From the NCBI RefSeq assembly GCF_002775205.1, contig NC_036447.1, forward strand, positions 15,234,501 through 15,298,500: 64,000 nucleotides of DNA, written 5' to 3'. Source of the stretch: Xiphophorus maculatus (lineage: Eukaryota; Chordata; Actinopteri; Cyprinodontiformes; Poeciliidae). A program made the translations under genes and the position numbers. Below, in pieces: positions 1-12,555 of this stretch (the stretch's first letter is position 1; each line of letters begins with the position of its first letter). Below the pieces are notes generated by a model. The model was given only the letters and a program-made list of their open reading frames with translations, made no database searches and had not been told where the DNA came from.

Positions 1-1
1 C

Positions 2-3000
2 AACGTTAACCCGATTTTCTGGGACCAGTTGCAGGCTGGCAGCTCCGATGTCGACTGGTGTGAAGGAAATTACCTCATCTACCCCAGCATCGCTGAATTT
101 TACAACACGGTCGGTATGAAGTCTCTGTCGAGTAAACAGCGTTTTGCATAATGCAGTTTTGTTTACAGTCGGGGCTGCTCTGCTTTCGTTTCGCTCTGTC
201 ATAAACTGCATTCTAACACTTCATCAACACACCACCGTGTTATCAATAATTAAGGCTCCTATGAGTTAAGGAGACTTTTCAAAAGTTAATCTGCTTTAAA
301 TATTCTCCTCTCCAGTTCAGCTGCGCTCAAGGACCCAGTGGGCAACATGTTGATTTGATGCCATGGTGTCGTTTCCTCAAAGCGTTGTTATTTCATTTCA
401 GATCAGCAACATCTTGTTCTTTGTTTTGCCTCCTATACTGATGTTCCTGTTCCGTGAATATGCCCAGCACTTCAACAGCGGGATCTACCTCATCTGGATT
501 CTGCTGGTGGTGGTCGGTAAGTTAATGACCTCCTCTACTTCATAGTGAGGATGAGCAGCCCAGTCAGCTTCAATGCTTTTTTTTTTTTTTTTAAAAGAAA
601 ATTAGCAAATAGCTTTTATTTGTGGGTACAAACAGAAACCACAGGTGGAAAAAAGCAGCTTCTTCTCTGTTATTCTTATCTGGTAGGCTGCTGAAAAGTC
701 TTTTGGAATATGCAGAGTTATCTGCTTAGTCTGCCTCAGTGTCCTCTGTGTGCCGATGTAACCTCAGACTGGCAGGATACAAGTTGAGATCAGAACCCAC
801 ATCCCAGGGTGGGGGCATTTCCACCATCTGCTCCTTGATTAATCTTGTCTTCTTTGTTACTCAAAAATCATTTTGTAAACGCAGGGAAGCCTTGATAATG
901 TAGCTGTGCTACAAACTATGCCGTGATACTCAGTCACTCTTTTATGTTTGGTTCTGGTGGTGTGTGTGTGTTTCTCTAGATGATCTTCTTAAATCCAATT
1001 ATTTAAAAATGTAAGCTGGACAAAATACTGAATTGCAATATCCATGTACGCTATATTACAATTTGAAATGCCTGCGTGGATAGTATGTTTCTTGGAAATT
1101 TAGCATTTTAATAATAAACCTGACTTCCTTAATGAACTTTCACTGACTCTGGTGTTCATGTATATTTTTAATGAATAAAGCTCACAAAAAATAATTGGGG
1201 GCATGATATAATTGTTAATTTTCAAAAATGAACAATTAAGATCAGAGTTCAGCACAAATTTATAAAAAAAACACTTGATGAACATACTGATCTTTGTCCA
1301 GTGGTCTGAGGTCCTGCTACCTACTAACACAGATGAAGACAAAAGGAAATGTGACTTTAGATGTGATTACTGCTGCAATCTACATGATTAACAATTCTAC
1401 TCAGTGTTTCTGTGGGATTTTTTTTCTCACAGTCTGAGGTCACCTCTCAGGAACTGGTGAGGGGAGGGCTGGGTGGTTCTGGTTATCTTTGCTGACTATG
1501 CAACCTGCGTGTTTTCAAACAGCGCTGAGAGAACAAGGCACCCCACTCACACACAACGGCTCCATTCACTGCTGTGATCTATAAATCAGACATTCATTTT
1601 AACAATATTTGCTTAAAAATGAAGCTATGATCTACTAACTTGATATTTTAATCATATTGATTTCCTTTTCAGAACAAGACGTGCAATTAAAAAAACATTT
1701 GTAAATGTTTATACTTCCAACTACATTATTTTTAACCCTCCTCTTCTGCAGTTTATTAGAGCCACTTTGTATAATTTATAGTGTTTTAGAGACTACATTT
1801 TTCAGCTCATTTGTAAACAATTTGCCTTACAGCTAAAGGAAAAAGAAGAGACCAGGAGGCATTTGGTTCCATTTTTCAGAAACAGGGCAGATTCATAGGC
1901 TAATAGCAAGCAGAATTTAAGATTTTTTAGTCACTCTTTTTATTTCAGTGTGTAGTATTATTATTAGTATTATAAATAATATAAAATAAATAATAAGGGC
2001 ACTTATAATTTTTATATATATATACTGCATAAAGCCTTAAGGAGTGTTCATTCAGCTGACAGTAGGTGTGCAGCAACAGGTGGGGAAGGGGAATTGCGAC
2101 ATTACTGTCATTCTGGGTCTTTCTCTAGTATCTTATTACAAGGACTTTAAACCATAGGGGCAGATTGATGAGTATGTTTTGAAAATATAATCTTTTAAAA
2201 ACCTTTCTTTAATCCTTAACCCATACCTTGGTAGAATCTTTGTACAAGACTAGAGAATTTATTTATCTTTGCGAATTTCTTTCTCACAGGCATTGGGTCA
2301 ACGTATTTTCATGCCACACTCAGCTTCCTCGGCCAAATGCTGGATGAACTGGCCATTCTTTGGGTCCTCATGTGCGCCATCGCCATGTGGTTTCCAAAGA
2401 GATACCTGCCAAAGATGTTCAGGAGAAATCGGTATGTTGATCATTCCAACTGAAACCAATAGGAAGCAGAAACACGGTTTGAGATGTAAGGAAAAGGCTA
2501 ATTGGTTTATTTATCTTTTTTTAAGAGACAGAAGTGGAGTTTACTATGGGTCATTGGCTTCTCTTATGATGCATTTACTGTTATGACTCATTATATCTAA
2601 ATATAGGCACATCCAAGATAGCTGACACCAGTAAAAGCAGCATCACATGTCTGTACTTCTTGTATTGTCACAGAGACTTGATGGCAGCTCTCCTGCTGCA
2701 GGCTGTCGCTTAACATTTCCTCTGTTTATTGCTCATCGGCAGCTGAACCAAGTGAATTATTTGAATCTAGTGGTCTTTCTTTTCCTCATGCAGGTAAAAA
2801 AGAACAAGAGTTGGCTAAAATCACATGGAGAGAAAATGAAATGACAGCAAAGCACAATGTGTAAATACAGTAAAAGGTCTAATTTAATATAGAACAACTA
2901 GAGTAAATGACCTGGATTTGCTTAATACAAGTGAAATTATTTTGTTCATAAAGGACTAACAGACAGGAATGCATTATCAACACAAACTACAAGTGAATAA

Positions 3001-6000
3001 ACAGTTCAATCAGGCTGCCATCCAGAGATTTTCATATTCTTGTTGCTTTTTTTGCTTCTTTATGTAGTTTAAGGTTTAAAATGGTCATCGGCATCCTGTC
3101 TGGGATCACCACCGGACTGGCCTTTGTTAAACCTGTGGTCAACTCGCTGTCGCTCATGACTCTGGGCATCCCCTGCACAGCGCTGCTTATCACTGAGCTT
3201 AAAAGGTGAGTAGAGATTATCTGATCCCAGCGTGCATTACACAACACGATGCAACAAAACGTGAACCTTCTGCTCTGCATGAGTAAATCAGAAACAGAGT
3301 AAAATTTGTATGAGCAATAAATGCTACATAATATCTTAAAGCAGTGTTTCTCAACCCTGGTCCTCAAGGCACACTGCCCTACATGTTTTAGAGGTTTCTC
3401 TGCTTTAATGTGCCTGATTCAACTGATTGCAGTTCAACAAACGCCTGTTAATCAGTCATCAATTGAAATCAGCTGGACTGAAGCAAGGAAATACCTAAAA
3501 CATGCAGGGCAGTGTGCCTTGAGGTCCAGGGTTGGGAAACACTGTCTTAATGAAAATGACTGGTTTTGTTTATGCCATTTCTATCGCTGACTCATTTCCA
3601 ACTCTAACTTGTTTTTGTGTCTGTTACATTGTTTCTCTACACTTGTGAGTCATGCTATGAGTGTGCCGGTTTAGGAATTTGCCATTCAAATTCAAGCTGC
3701 AAAATATTTTTTGAGTTGTTCCTGTTATTCCTAAATTTATTGCCCAAGATTTTTAGTTGAAGTCCTTTGTTCCTGTCATAAATCATTCACTGTTTTGTTA
3801 TTGCTGTCACTATTGAATCAGTATTTAAGCAGAACGGAAACTAATAATTTTAAGGAATTTGTCTATCATTTGCTCATTGTTTCCTTTTAGTAAATGTGGT
3901 CATGTGACATTTCATAAGATTTGAGATCTTATGAAAAAAAATAAAAATTACACTTAAATTAGTTTCAAGATTTGAGCATTTTTCTAATTTATTTATTTGC
4001 AGTATCTAAGTACCGTACTTGCATACAAATGGTTAATGGCACACAATGGAAATACATTAGGATGAAATAACAGTAGGTGGGTGTGGAAGGAGGCACAACA
4101 CTCCTTGGGTTTAGGAGTCTCTTTATGCCTTAATGATTTATGGATCAAAAGTTAAATGGCTAAAACAAACAAAAAATTCCTTCAAAAATAGACAAATGCT
4201 GGACTGAAAATGAGTGAGAAAAAAATCCTAAAGAGAAGGAGTGAAACCTCCTGAAACCCAGAAGAACCATTAATCAAGACTTCTTGGATCTAGGAACAAG
4301 ACTTAAAGGACGACTCATCACTATGGCACAGTGCCGTATGTAGCAATAACATGATGAGGTCAGAACAGTAAGAAAACCCTAACGGCTTCACCGTCTACAG
4401 CACAATAACATTTGATCTTCAATCTCTTGCAATTTTAATGTTGAAGGCATGTTTTCTTATCCCGACTAATAGATTATTTTTATGCTCATATGTCCCTGAA
4501 AACATTTCCAACAAACTCCTTGTTTGTGTCAAAGAGAGAGCCTGTGTGAGAGCCTCTAGGCATTTCCTCTGTCTCAGTATCTACATGTTGTGCTTTTCCC
4601 CTCAACACTTCCAAGCATCAGTCCTGAAACATTAGGTCACCTATTGTTTAATTTCTGGCTAATTCTTGACATTACTGCAGCACCAGTCATCTGTCGAAGC
4701 CTCTTGTTATTTTGCAAGACCAGACATAGTTCCTGTAGCCATGGCTGATGGACTCCTGCCCTCAGAAAGAACATACTGTTTTGTTGTTGTTTGACTTTTC
4801 TACACTGTGACTCTTGGCCCCCCTTTGACGGAGTTCCAGCTGCACAAAAAAACAAAGTGCTCGGTGTTTTCAGACGGACAATATAGCGCTTATTTAAGCT
4901 GAAAGTGTAAAAGCAGAAGTTCTAGTCAGAGTTTTGCCATGAAATGTGTTGTCACTATCAGAGAAGATGAAGAAATGATGAAAAAACCCCTGAAAATAAA
5001 CATATGTTTTACTGCACACTAAAAAATAAAAATAACAAAAAATATATTACATTAAAATTTAAAACTATAGACAAATCCAACTTTTAGTTTGTCTACATTA
5101 CTCTGCATTCTTCAAGAATGGAAAATATATCATGATAGGAAGATTTTTTTGGTGCAGTATTTAAGCTGCAGTGGGCGTGTCATTTGTGAAGGCCATTGGG
5201 GGGGGTTCAGTTTCCAACCTTGAGACCTTTGCTGCATTTCTTTCGCTCTCTCACTGCTCATTTCCTGTCTGATTACGCTGCATGAAAGCCACTAGGAAAA
5301 CAATTTTCAAACAAAATAATTTCTGGTACACTAATTGCTACCTTAGCATTGAATACTTTGTATGAACCCCTGTTGCCAGTAAGACAGCACTTAGTCTTCT
5401 GTAACATTTCATAAGGTTGGAGCATACAGAGAGAGATCTTCAACAGTTTCTCTATTGATGTTTCTATATCATCCTGGGTTCTCTCATATTCAGTCCGCTA
5501 GCAGAATGCATCAGACTTTGAAATGCAAAATTGCAGGTATTTCAAAAAGTTTATGATGCCACACACTCTACCAAGATTAATGGTACTTTTGAAACAAAAA
5601 AAAACAACAGACTCCACAGATTCTACATCATAAAGTGAACAGTTGCCATTGGCTATTTTCAATATTAATATTTTGTTTTTCTTTAAACATTCCAAAAGGT
5701 TCTGTAAAGAAAGTTGTAATTTAGATATTACCTTTAAAGTTGTGACTTTGGATGGGAGAGCAATAAAAGCAGGTCAAGTGTTTCTGCTTTTCTCTCTCTG
5801 TCTCCTAAATTCTGCTGACTTTAAAAGAATTACAAGAATAGTTTTTGGGTGTTTGGAATCAGAGCACTCAAACTAAGTTCTTCACATAGCTTCAGTTGGG
5901 CTCTTGACATTAAATATGCAATTTGTAGCATCATTAATAGAAAATATTTCCACTAGGTAAACAACTCCAAAGAGTTGCACTAAATAAGGTTTTTTTCTTT

Positions 6001-9000
6001 CTCAAATTCTCCAGCACATTCAGCGATGCTTCCTCCAAATGGGACTCCTAGTTCTGTCGTTTTTTATCTTCGTTTCTCCTGCAACATGAGAGGACAGCAG
6101 ATATCCTGCAGCCTGCTGATAGTTTTCGTTGGCAGGAAGAGGTGTTAGCCAACCGAGGACAATCTGTACATTAAGTTATAGAGGCCAAGGGGCGCAAAGT
6201 TTTAAGAAAAGTCAGAATTTTCTTCTATGGGAATACAAACATTTAGTGTATATCTGAGCTATAATGATGGTTTAATGACTTTTTCCCTTTTTATTCTACC
6301 AGTTCCTGTTGCTAATGAGACACTGTTGCGCCTTTCCTGTTTCCCTGAAACGGTTACATAACATAGAGACACTTTACCAGCAAGGCTGATCAGCTGACAT
6401 TTTTCCCTTCATAAAAATGTAGGCAGAAAGAGTCAAGTAATATAGATTTTCCTTTTTGCCACACTTTATGCCCGAACCACCTCAGCTGACTCCTTTCAAA
6501 GCGGGAGAGTAGCAGCTCTTCTTCAAACTCCGTCCCAGGCGATGGAGCTCTTTTCCCACTACAAAGATCCTTTTCATTCCAGCTTGAATCCAGGATGTTT
6601 TTCTTCAGTCATGATCAATTCATGACGACCATTAGCCAGGGATGGGACCTATGAACCAGTGACTGTAAACATTTGCTTTTCAAGGCAAATAGGGTCATTT
6701 TATAACATAATCAAGTGACTATGATACATTTAGTTGTTTCATCAATACTGAGGAATTATTTACAAAAACAGTCTACTATGTCTTGTTGAAAAGTTACTTG
6801 TAAGTCAGCTTTGGCTTATTTTAAGTGCACTAAGATATTTGCACAAGGAACTTGACCAAAAATACCTAGTAAGTGATTTCTGGTTGAGAACTATGGCTTC
6901 AGATTTAGAGGAGCTGATCCTCCCTCTTGCACTAAGAACAAGAGGCATCTTGTGCTGAAAATGGGACAATGCTTTGGTTAAACAAGGACCTATTAGCTCT
7001 TAAGAACGTCCCCAGCACCACACACACAAACATGGACATAAACGCTCTACCAGAACAACAAAACTCTTGTGGTCTACTCAACCAAACTCACAGCTAGCAC
7101 TGCAATTATTTCAGTGCGCACAATAAGCCTCAATGTGAACAAAGGTTAAAAACTGAAACCATGTTTCAAGTGCTTTTTGACTCCTCTCTCCTTGAAACAA
7201 TGGCACCAAATAAGGCACCAGTGAAACAGTGCGACTCCACCAGAAGAGAAGCTGAAACACTGTCTTTGCCGCACTGCTGCGTCATCAGAACAGCTCTGTC
7301 ACAGTCAGGCCTCCATGTCTCTGCCTCAGTGTCACAAGGATTTCTAAGGAGGACAACACTAAGAATAGCTTATCAGTGGCACTCTGGATTAGCACATCTT
7401 TGTAGGTCAGGCGATGTTTATTTACGTCGGGATTACATACAACTTTCCCTCTTAAACACCCACATGTGGCAACATCAGGGACTATTTAAGACAAAAACAC
7501 CCTTCTTATTAGACACACAGTGAAATATTTCTTCACCATGAAGTCACAGTTATACCAGAGTGCATCCTCTATGGTTTTAATATGTAAATAATATGGTCTG
7601 TAAGAGTAAATTAAATATAACTTCAAGCTAAAAAAACCCACACAACACATCCCACCATGTAGTGGCTTATGTACTTATGTCTTACTTATTAGTTATTTCT
7701 ATAACAATTGAAGCAAAATGGAAAGGTTTATGGAAAGTGAGTGCACCCGAAACTCTAGATTTTTACAAAATGCATAATTAAATTTTTCACACAGATAAAC
7801 CATTTATAGATTTGTTAGAAATTAAACCAAGATAATTATCAACATTTAGAGTGACAGACTCTGATAATTATTGCATTAGATGTAATTATTAAACTGCAAT
7901 GGAAAAATGACTTGCTCTGTAGTTGTATGAAAAAGTATCTGCATTAATTCTGAAGTGACTGACTGGGCCATTGCTGTCCATTGATGTTGTTTTTAGCCAT
8001 TTTATTTTAGATGTGCAGGTTTTCTTGGACAAGCTTTTATTCTCTGAGAGTGAAACATACCTGTGTGTGTGTTCAGCGTTGCACACATTTCTCATCTCAC
8101 TCTCATTGCAGGTGTGAAAACTCGCGTGTGTTCAAGCTCGGGCTGATTTCTGGGATCTGGTGGGCATTGGCTCTGCTCTGCTGGATCAGCGACAGGATAT
8201 TCTGCGAAATGTGGTCATCGGTCAACTTCCCCTATTTACATTGTGCTTGGTGAGCTCAGAGTCAAGTCGGAGAACTCATACTGTTTATTATTTGGAAAAT
8301 CAAAGTTAATCAAAAATTTAAAGACTAAATGCACTAAATGATCACCCTGAACACACCTTCCCAATTGTAAAACCTGGTGATTCTCTGGGGGGTTGCCTTT
8401 TTGATGAGAAGATGCAAGTAGCTAAAAACAGGCAAGAAAGTACATTAGAGGCTGTAAAATACTTGAGACTTTTTGGAGGTTCATCCTCCAGCAGACTGAA
8501 ATTCAACTGAGAATTTGTGGTGAGACGTGAAAGTGTATGCTCACAGATGGTCTTCATCCAATCTAAACTTGAGTTGTTATACAAAGAAGAAAAAGTCAGT
8601 TTGTCGATACGCTTCTATTCAAAACTCATACAGACATACCACAGGCAATTTATTTTGCAGTGGATTTTATTTTGGAGCATCAATACACCAGACATTTCAG
8701 ATTTCAACTTGTAAAACAAATAAATAAAAAAGAAAAGTTTAAAACCGATTTTTCTTTCAGCTCAGTTTTCTATTGAGTTTTGTACTCAGTACTTTATCAC
8801 AGTAAAATACATTGACCTGGTTGCCTTTGCAAGGTTCTTTAAGAATGTCAGAATGTTAGACTGTAAAGAAAAATCCATTGTTACACTTAGCATTGTCTTA
8901 CTGATACTGCTCCTGCTCCTGCTCCCACAGGCACATCCTCATCTGTCTGGCCTCCTACTTAGGCTGCGTTTGCTTCGCCTACTTCCATGTGGCGACCGAG

Positions 9001-9117
9001 GCGCCGGAGCAGGGGCCGGTCATCATGTTCTGGCCCAACGAGAAGTGGGCCTTTATCGGCGTGCCATATGTTTCGTTGCTCTGCGTCCACAAGAAATCAT
9101 CCATCAAGGTGACTTAA
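2..9117 (+). CDS. acer2: Alkaline ceramidase 2 (acer2), nearly complete
   Basis: Golgi multi-pass enzyme that hydrolyses ceramide to sphingosine and fatty acid. Exons by splice site and frame: 2-109 (5' end cut by window), 402-516, 2290-2431, 3074-3205, 8112-8249, 8931-9117 (TAA). They join in frame to 273 visible residues; human ACER2 has 275, so only the initiator and perhaps a few residues are missing. Seen in the translation: the N-terminal [15 protein letters not shown] block; the ceramidase signature [20 protein letters not shown], with Ser, His and Asp at the spacing used by the zinc-dependent catalytic centre of the family; and a second H-x3-H pair (YLHCAWHIL) split across exons 5 and 6. 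Several hydrophobic helices follow the seven-membrane-segment layout, and the C-terminus reads [21 protein letters not shown]. Intron 1 has a weak GTCGGT donor. Intron 4 is large and holds a hAT MITE. ACER2 fits clearly better than ACER1 or ACER3. The family is certain; sub-family assignment is by remembered alignment. Confidence 0.95.
3206..8111 (+). other. acer2 intron 4 (4.9 kb)
   Basis: Large intron between the exons ending ..LLITELK and starting [10 protein letters not shown]. It contains the hAT-type MITE at 3342-3544. Around 5330-5520 there is weak resemblance to a fish Tc1-type transposon (reverse-oriented text about a first residue block). The longest open frame, 7161-7523, has no recognisable domain. 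Otherwise AT-rich unique-looking sequence. Introns 1-3 and 5 of this gene showed nothing identifiable beyond short homopolymers. Confidence 0.6.
3342..3544. mobile_element. hAT-type MITE with target duplication
   Basis: 203-bp non-autonomous element with long terminal inverted repeats. The left end reads CAGTGTTTCTCAACCCTGG and the right end is its imperfect reverse complement (CCAGGGTTGGGAAACACTG). The inverted similarity continues inward about 45 bp (GGCACACTGCCCT.. / ..AGGGCAGTGTGCC). It is flanked by 8-bp direct repeats TCTTAAAG (3334-3341) and TCTTAATG (3545-3552), 7 of 8 identical, as expected for hAT transposition. CAGTG-type ends are typical of vertebrate hAT elements. No coding capacity. 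Confidence 0.85.
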
Positions 9118-10893
9118 GGTGGCCTTAGAAGGTCTCAGCTCTACACTTTTAACACCAGCATGTTATGGCAGGCCATCTGCGAGTCGTGTCGCCCCCGTCG
9201 TGTTCTTTTTGATTTGACCGGAAGATACGATGCACTTGTCAAAGAGTATAAACTTTTTTCTACTCTGGAATCCTCTTTGAATCCCGACAGAGCAGGGATT
9301 TATGCAACTCTGATGTCATTAGTTTGTGAAATATGATGCAGGGTATCTCCTTATATAACATATCAAAGCCAACAAACCTTTATAGTGTTCTACACCTATA
9401 CTCAGGCTTTGCATGAGACATCGTGTAACCTTCTCAGAGTGATAGTGTTGCAGTTATCTATCTGTAGATGTTCTAAATGTTGGAAGACCTCAGTATTAAG
9501 CGTTATGCTGCCTCGATGATTATTACTATAGCAACCCGCTGGTGCCAGGTTTAGTAACAATAATTTCACCACCTGTAACTATTACAAAATCAAGCCAATC
9601 ACAGAAGACTCTGAAATTATAAGCTGGTTCCTAACAAGAACATAATTCACACCAAGCCTTAGGCCTCTTTTTACCTGATGTGTTCCTTACTTCAAGCATG
9701 CTACCCTGATAGTAATTTTGCAAAATATCAATGTAATACTCAGTTATTTTCCAAAGAACATGATGTGTTTCCTTTATTTGTATATAAGGTAAGCTTTAAT
9801 TGTGGTGAACACAGCATATTGCCAAGAAACAGAAATAAAGAGTTAGATTTTGATATTAGAACATGGTTGATAAACTATTTTCCTCAAAAATTTGTCTTGT
9901 AATGTTAGTATTTAAGAGTTAACCAGGTTTATTATACTTAATTTCAAATTTAGATATTTCATCTAGTGGCTTCTCCTCAAGGTTAAGGCAATATAAAATA
10001 ATGCAAAGACATTTCAGCCAAGATATTGAGATATAAAAAATGGAATAGTAATTGCAAGTGAATGTGCATTGTTTCTGTAAGTTTGTTTTGGCGCCTATGA
10101 GCCAAGTCTAATATTTTTTTACTTTTTCCATTATACCAAAACTATGTTGGAGTCATTTTTGAAAAATTGCCAATGTATGAAATAGAGGGATGTATTTTTG
10201 ATGTTTCTAAATGAAATGCCAATCCCAAAGGATAAGAAATGTTTACGTTTTTTCTTCTCAAATATTTGTTTGACATGTCAACGCCTCACACTGTTTGACT
10301 TTTCCGCTCGAACTGCATGCAAAGATTTCGAGCAACTAAAGATGTCGAAATAAGTTGTGCAATCATAAAAGGTCAATGAAGGGTTATAATTTTCAAAAAC
10401 AAAACAAAAATGATTCTGAGACAATATTTTTTCAGAAAATTATTTGTCGTTAACCTAAATCTGTTTCTATTTCCATTTTACAGTGTTTCTGCTTTTTGTT
10501 CTGCTAGACTTTTTTAGCGAAACCTTAGGGAGGATTGATGATGTGAAGAGATACCAATAGTACCTGCAGTGTAACGCACAACCCGTTGAATAATACAGGC
10601 GGCTGAAAGCGATGACTTCACTGTGTCTTGCAGTGAAAGTGAAAACACTCATGCCATAAGAAGCGAATCAGCATCACATTAAGCAGCCAGTGTAAAGAAA
10701 GCAGGGCTTTAAATGATGCGTTCTGTATTGTGATGCTTGACAATATTGTTATTGGCTCAAATCTGTATGAATCTCAGTGTTTCTCCACTTGCATTCTTAA
10801 TACAGATAAGTTGCACAGAAATATTTATTTTCATAAATTATCCTGTTTTGTACACAAATATTTGTAGCAGATTAGAGTTTTGATATTTTCTGT

Positions 10894-10899
10894 AATAAA
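10894..10899 (+). terminator. Candidate acer2 polyadenylation signal
   Basis: AATAAA followed within 30 bp by a T/G-rich run (TTTTGTTTTTATTG). It would give a 3' UTR of about 1.8 kb. An alternative AATAAA lies at 9834-9839. Choice between them is inference; no transcript data are available. Confidence 0.45.
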
Positions 10900-11483
10900 C
10901 AAAGCAAATTTTGAACATGGCTACTTTTGTTTTTATTGTCCAACTGCTGACTCATAAAGTTTGAATATTATGGTAAATGTAAATAAGTTACATTGTGGTG
11001 TATTTTCCTATAACCGAGACGAGCCTTTGACACCTTTTGTAAATCAGGTTAACAACTCTATTCTCTACTTAACGACAGTTAAATGAGATAACAGAAGCTG
11101 CCACTAGACGGCGGCGTTGCTACGTGTTCGAAACTCTTACAACTATTGTTGATATAAATTCACTGAATCATTACAGCCTTAGGATTCTTACAACATACAC
11201 TGTAAAGGTTTTAATGAATCCGCTTTCTATTACGGTACAATAATAAGTTGCTTACCGAAGTATAACACTAAAACAGAAAACGATGAGCTCAGATGGAATA
11301 AAGAACCTAAATTCTGTATTCCTGTCAAAGAAAAAGCACAGATCCACTTTATAAGAAAACTCCCAGAAGATTTACTGAGTCATATGATTTCCAGTTTGAA
11401 GTTACAATCCGTCTTTGTAGGACAATGTGTTCTTTGTTAAAAATAAAGTCACAGCTTGAAGTAATAACCCAAGTTATGTTTTT

Positions 11484-12040
11484 ATTAACAACAACAACAT
11501 TAATAATAAGAGTCACTATCAATAATTATAATATATATTATTATTACTAATTATAATATTATTAATAACAATAATAATACAATAATATATTCCATTGCAT
11601 TTTCTAACACCTTTGTCCCTAGTGAGGTCAGGAGGGGTACAATAATATATATTAATAATAATGTAATTATTGGTGATGCAGATAACATAGTATCTGTAAT
11701 AATAATAGCTGTTATTATTATTATTATTAGTAGTAGTAGTAGTAGCAGTAATAATAACAACAATAATAATAATTCTTAATACAGATAGGTTTATTATTAT
11801 TATTAGCAGTAATAATAATAGTAACAATAATAATAATTCTTAATACAGATAAGTTTATTATTATTATTATTATTATTATTAGTAGTAGTAGCAGTAATAA
11901 TAATAATAATAATAACAGCAATAATAATAATTACTATTATTTTTGTTATTACTACAATTATTACTATTATATAATTATGATGATGATTAATATTATTATT
12001 AATATTATTATTATTAATATTAGTATTATTATTATGTAGT
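11484..12040. repeat. (AAT/ATT)n compound trinucleotide tract
   Basis: About 550 bp dominated by AAT/ATT triplets with AGT/AGC interruptions. A short non-repetitive insert at about 11590-11640 contains CATTTTCTAACACC. Two near-copies of a segment TTCTTAATACAGATA(A/G)GTTTATT occur at about 11775 and 11838, showing local segmental duplication of the tract. It produces long spurious Leu/Ile/Asn open frames on both strands. Confidence 0.9.
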
Positions 12041-12180
12041 TCAAGTAAATTAGCAAAATATTACAAAAATAAGACATTTGGGAACAATATTTATAGACAT
12101 GAATACATATTTATGATAATATCCCACATTAGACCGTGGGCCCAAGAGGAAGTCCCGCCCTCTAAAACACCAACATAATC

Positions 12181-12555
12181 TGATTGGCTCTCAGAAATGC
12201 CCCTCAGATGACAACCGCTATGTCTTTGGTCTGAACTACGGGTCAGCTGGGGGACCACCATCTCTAACCAGGCTCTCACAGTGGACTCACTCAAGCTGTC
12301 CTCTTTGTGTGTCCTGAGTGGGTATGTTTGGACCCTCGACAGACTGACCGACCGCCCTCCGCAGCTCCATCTGCGCCTTTTCTCCGCGGAGACGCAGAAT
12401 GATGCTTCCAATGAGCCGCTGAAATTTGGAGCCATTGAAAACATTAAAGGGTGTTTCCACCCAAGCCACCAGGTTGTTGTCAAACATCAGAGAAGCGTCG
12501 ATGCGAATCCTCCCATTGGTGCGGACGAGACTCTGAACCCGACGCCGTCCAGATG
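12181..12555 (+). promoter_or_regulatory. Probable tspan5 promoter and 5' UTR
   Basis: GC-richer stretch directly before the tspan5 start, in an otherwise AT-rich region. Inverted CCAAT boxes (ATTGG) occur at 12183-12187 and again near 12513. No TATA box was seen. Short upstream ATGs occur near 12400. This fits a TATA-less promoter, but the transcription start is not resolvable from sequence. Confidence 0.45.

Larger units (their letters stand above)
9118..12180. other. acer2 3' UTR and acer2-tspan5 intergenic region
   Basis: No coding exon recognised. The left part to about 10.92 kb is probably acer2 3' UTR. The right part is AT-rich, with a CTCF-like 12-mer at 11101-11112 and a long trinucleotide tract from 11.48 to 12.04 kb. 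Open frames over the tract are repeat artefacts. Confidence 0.6.

Noticed and set aside
7161-7523. 120-codon plus-strand frame in acer2 intron 4
   Set aside because: Mixed composition, no domain, no splice context; likely chance.
11519-11921. Leucine/isoleucine/asparagine-rich minus-strand frames resembling membrane proteins
   Set aside because: Translation of the (AAT/ATT)n tract.
12091-12483. 130-codon minus-strand frame
   Set aside because: Antisense to the presumed tspan5 promoter/5' UTR; no family resemblance.
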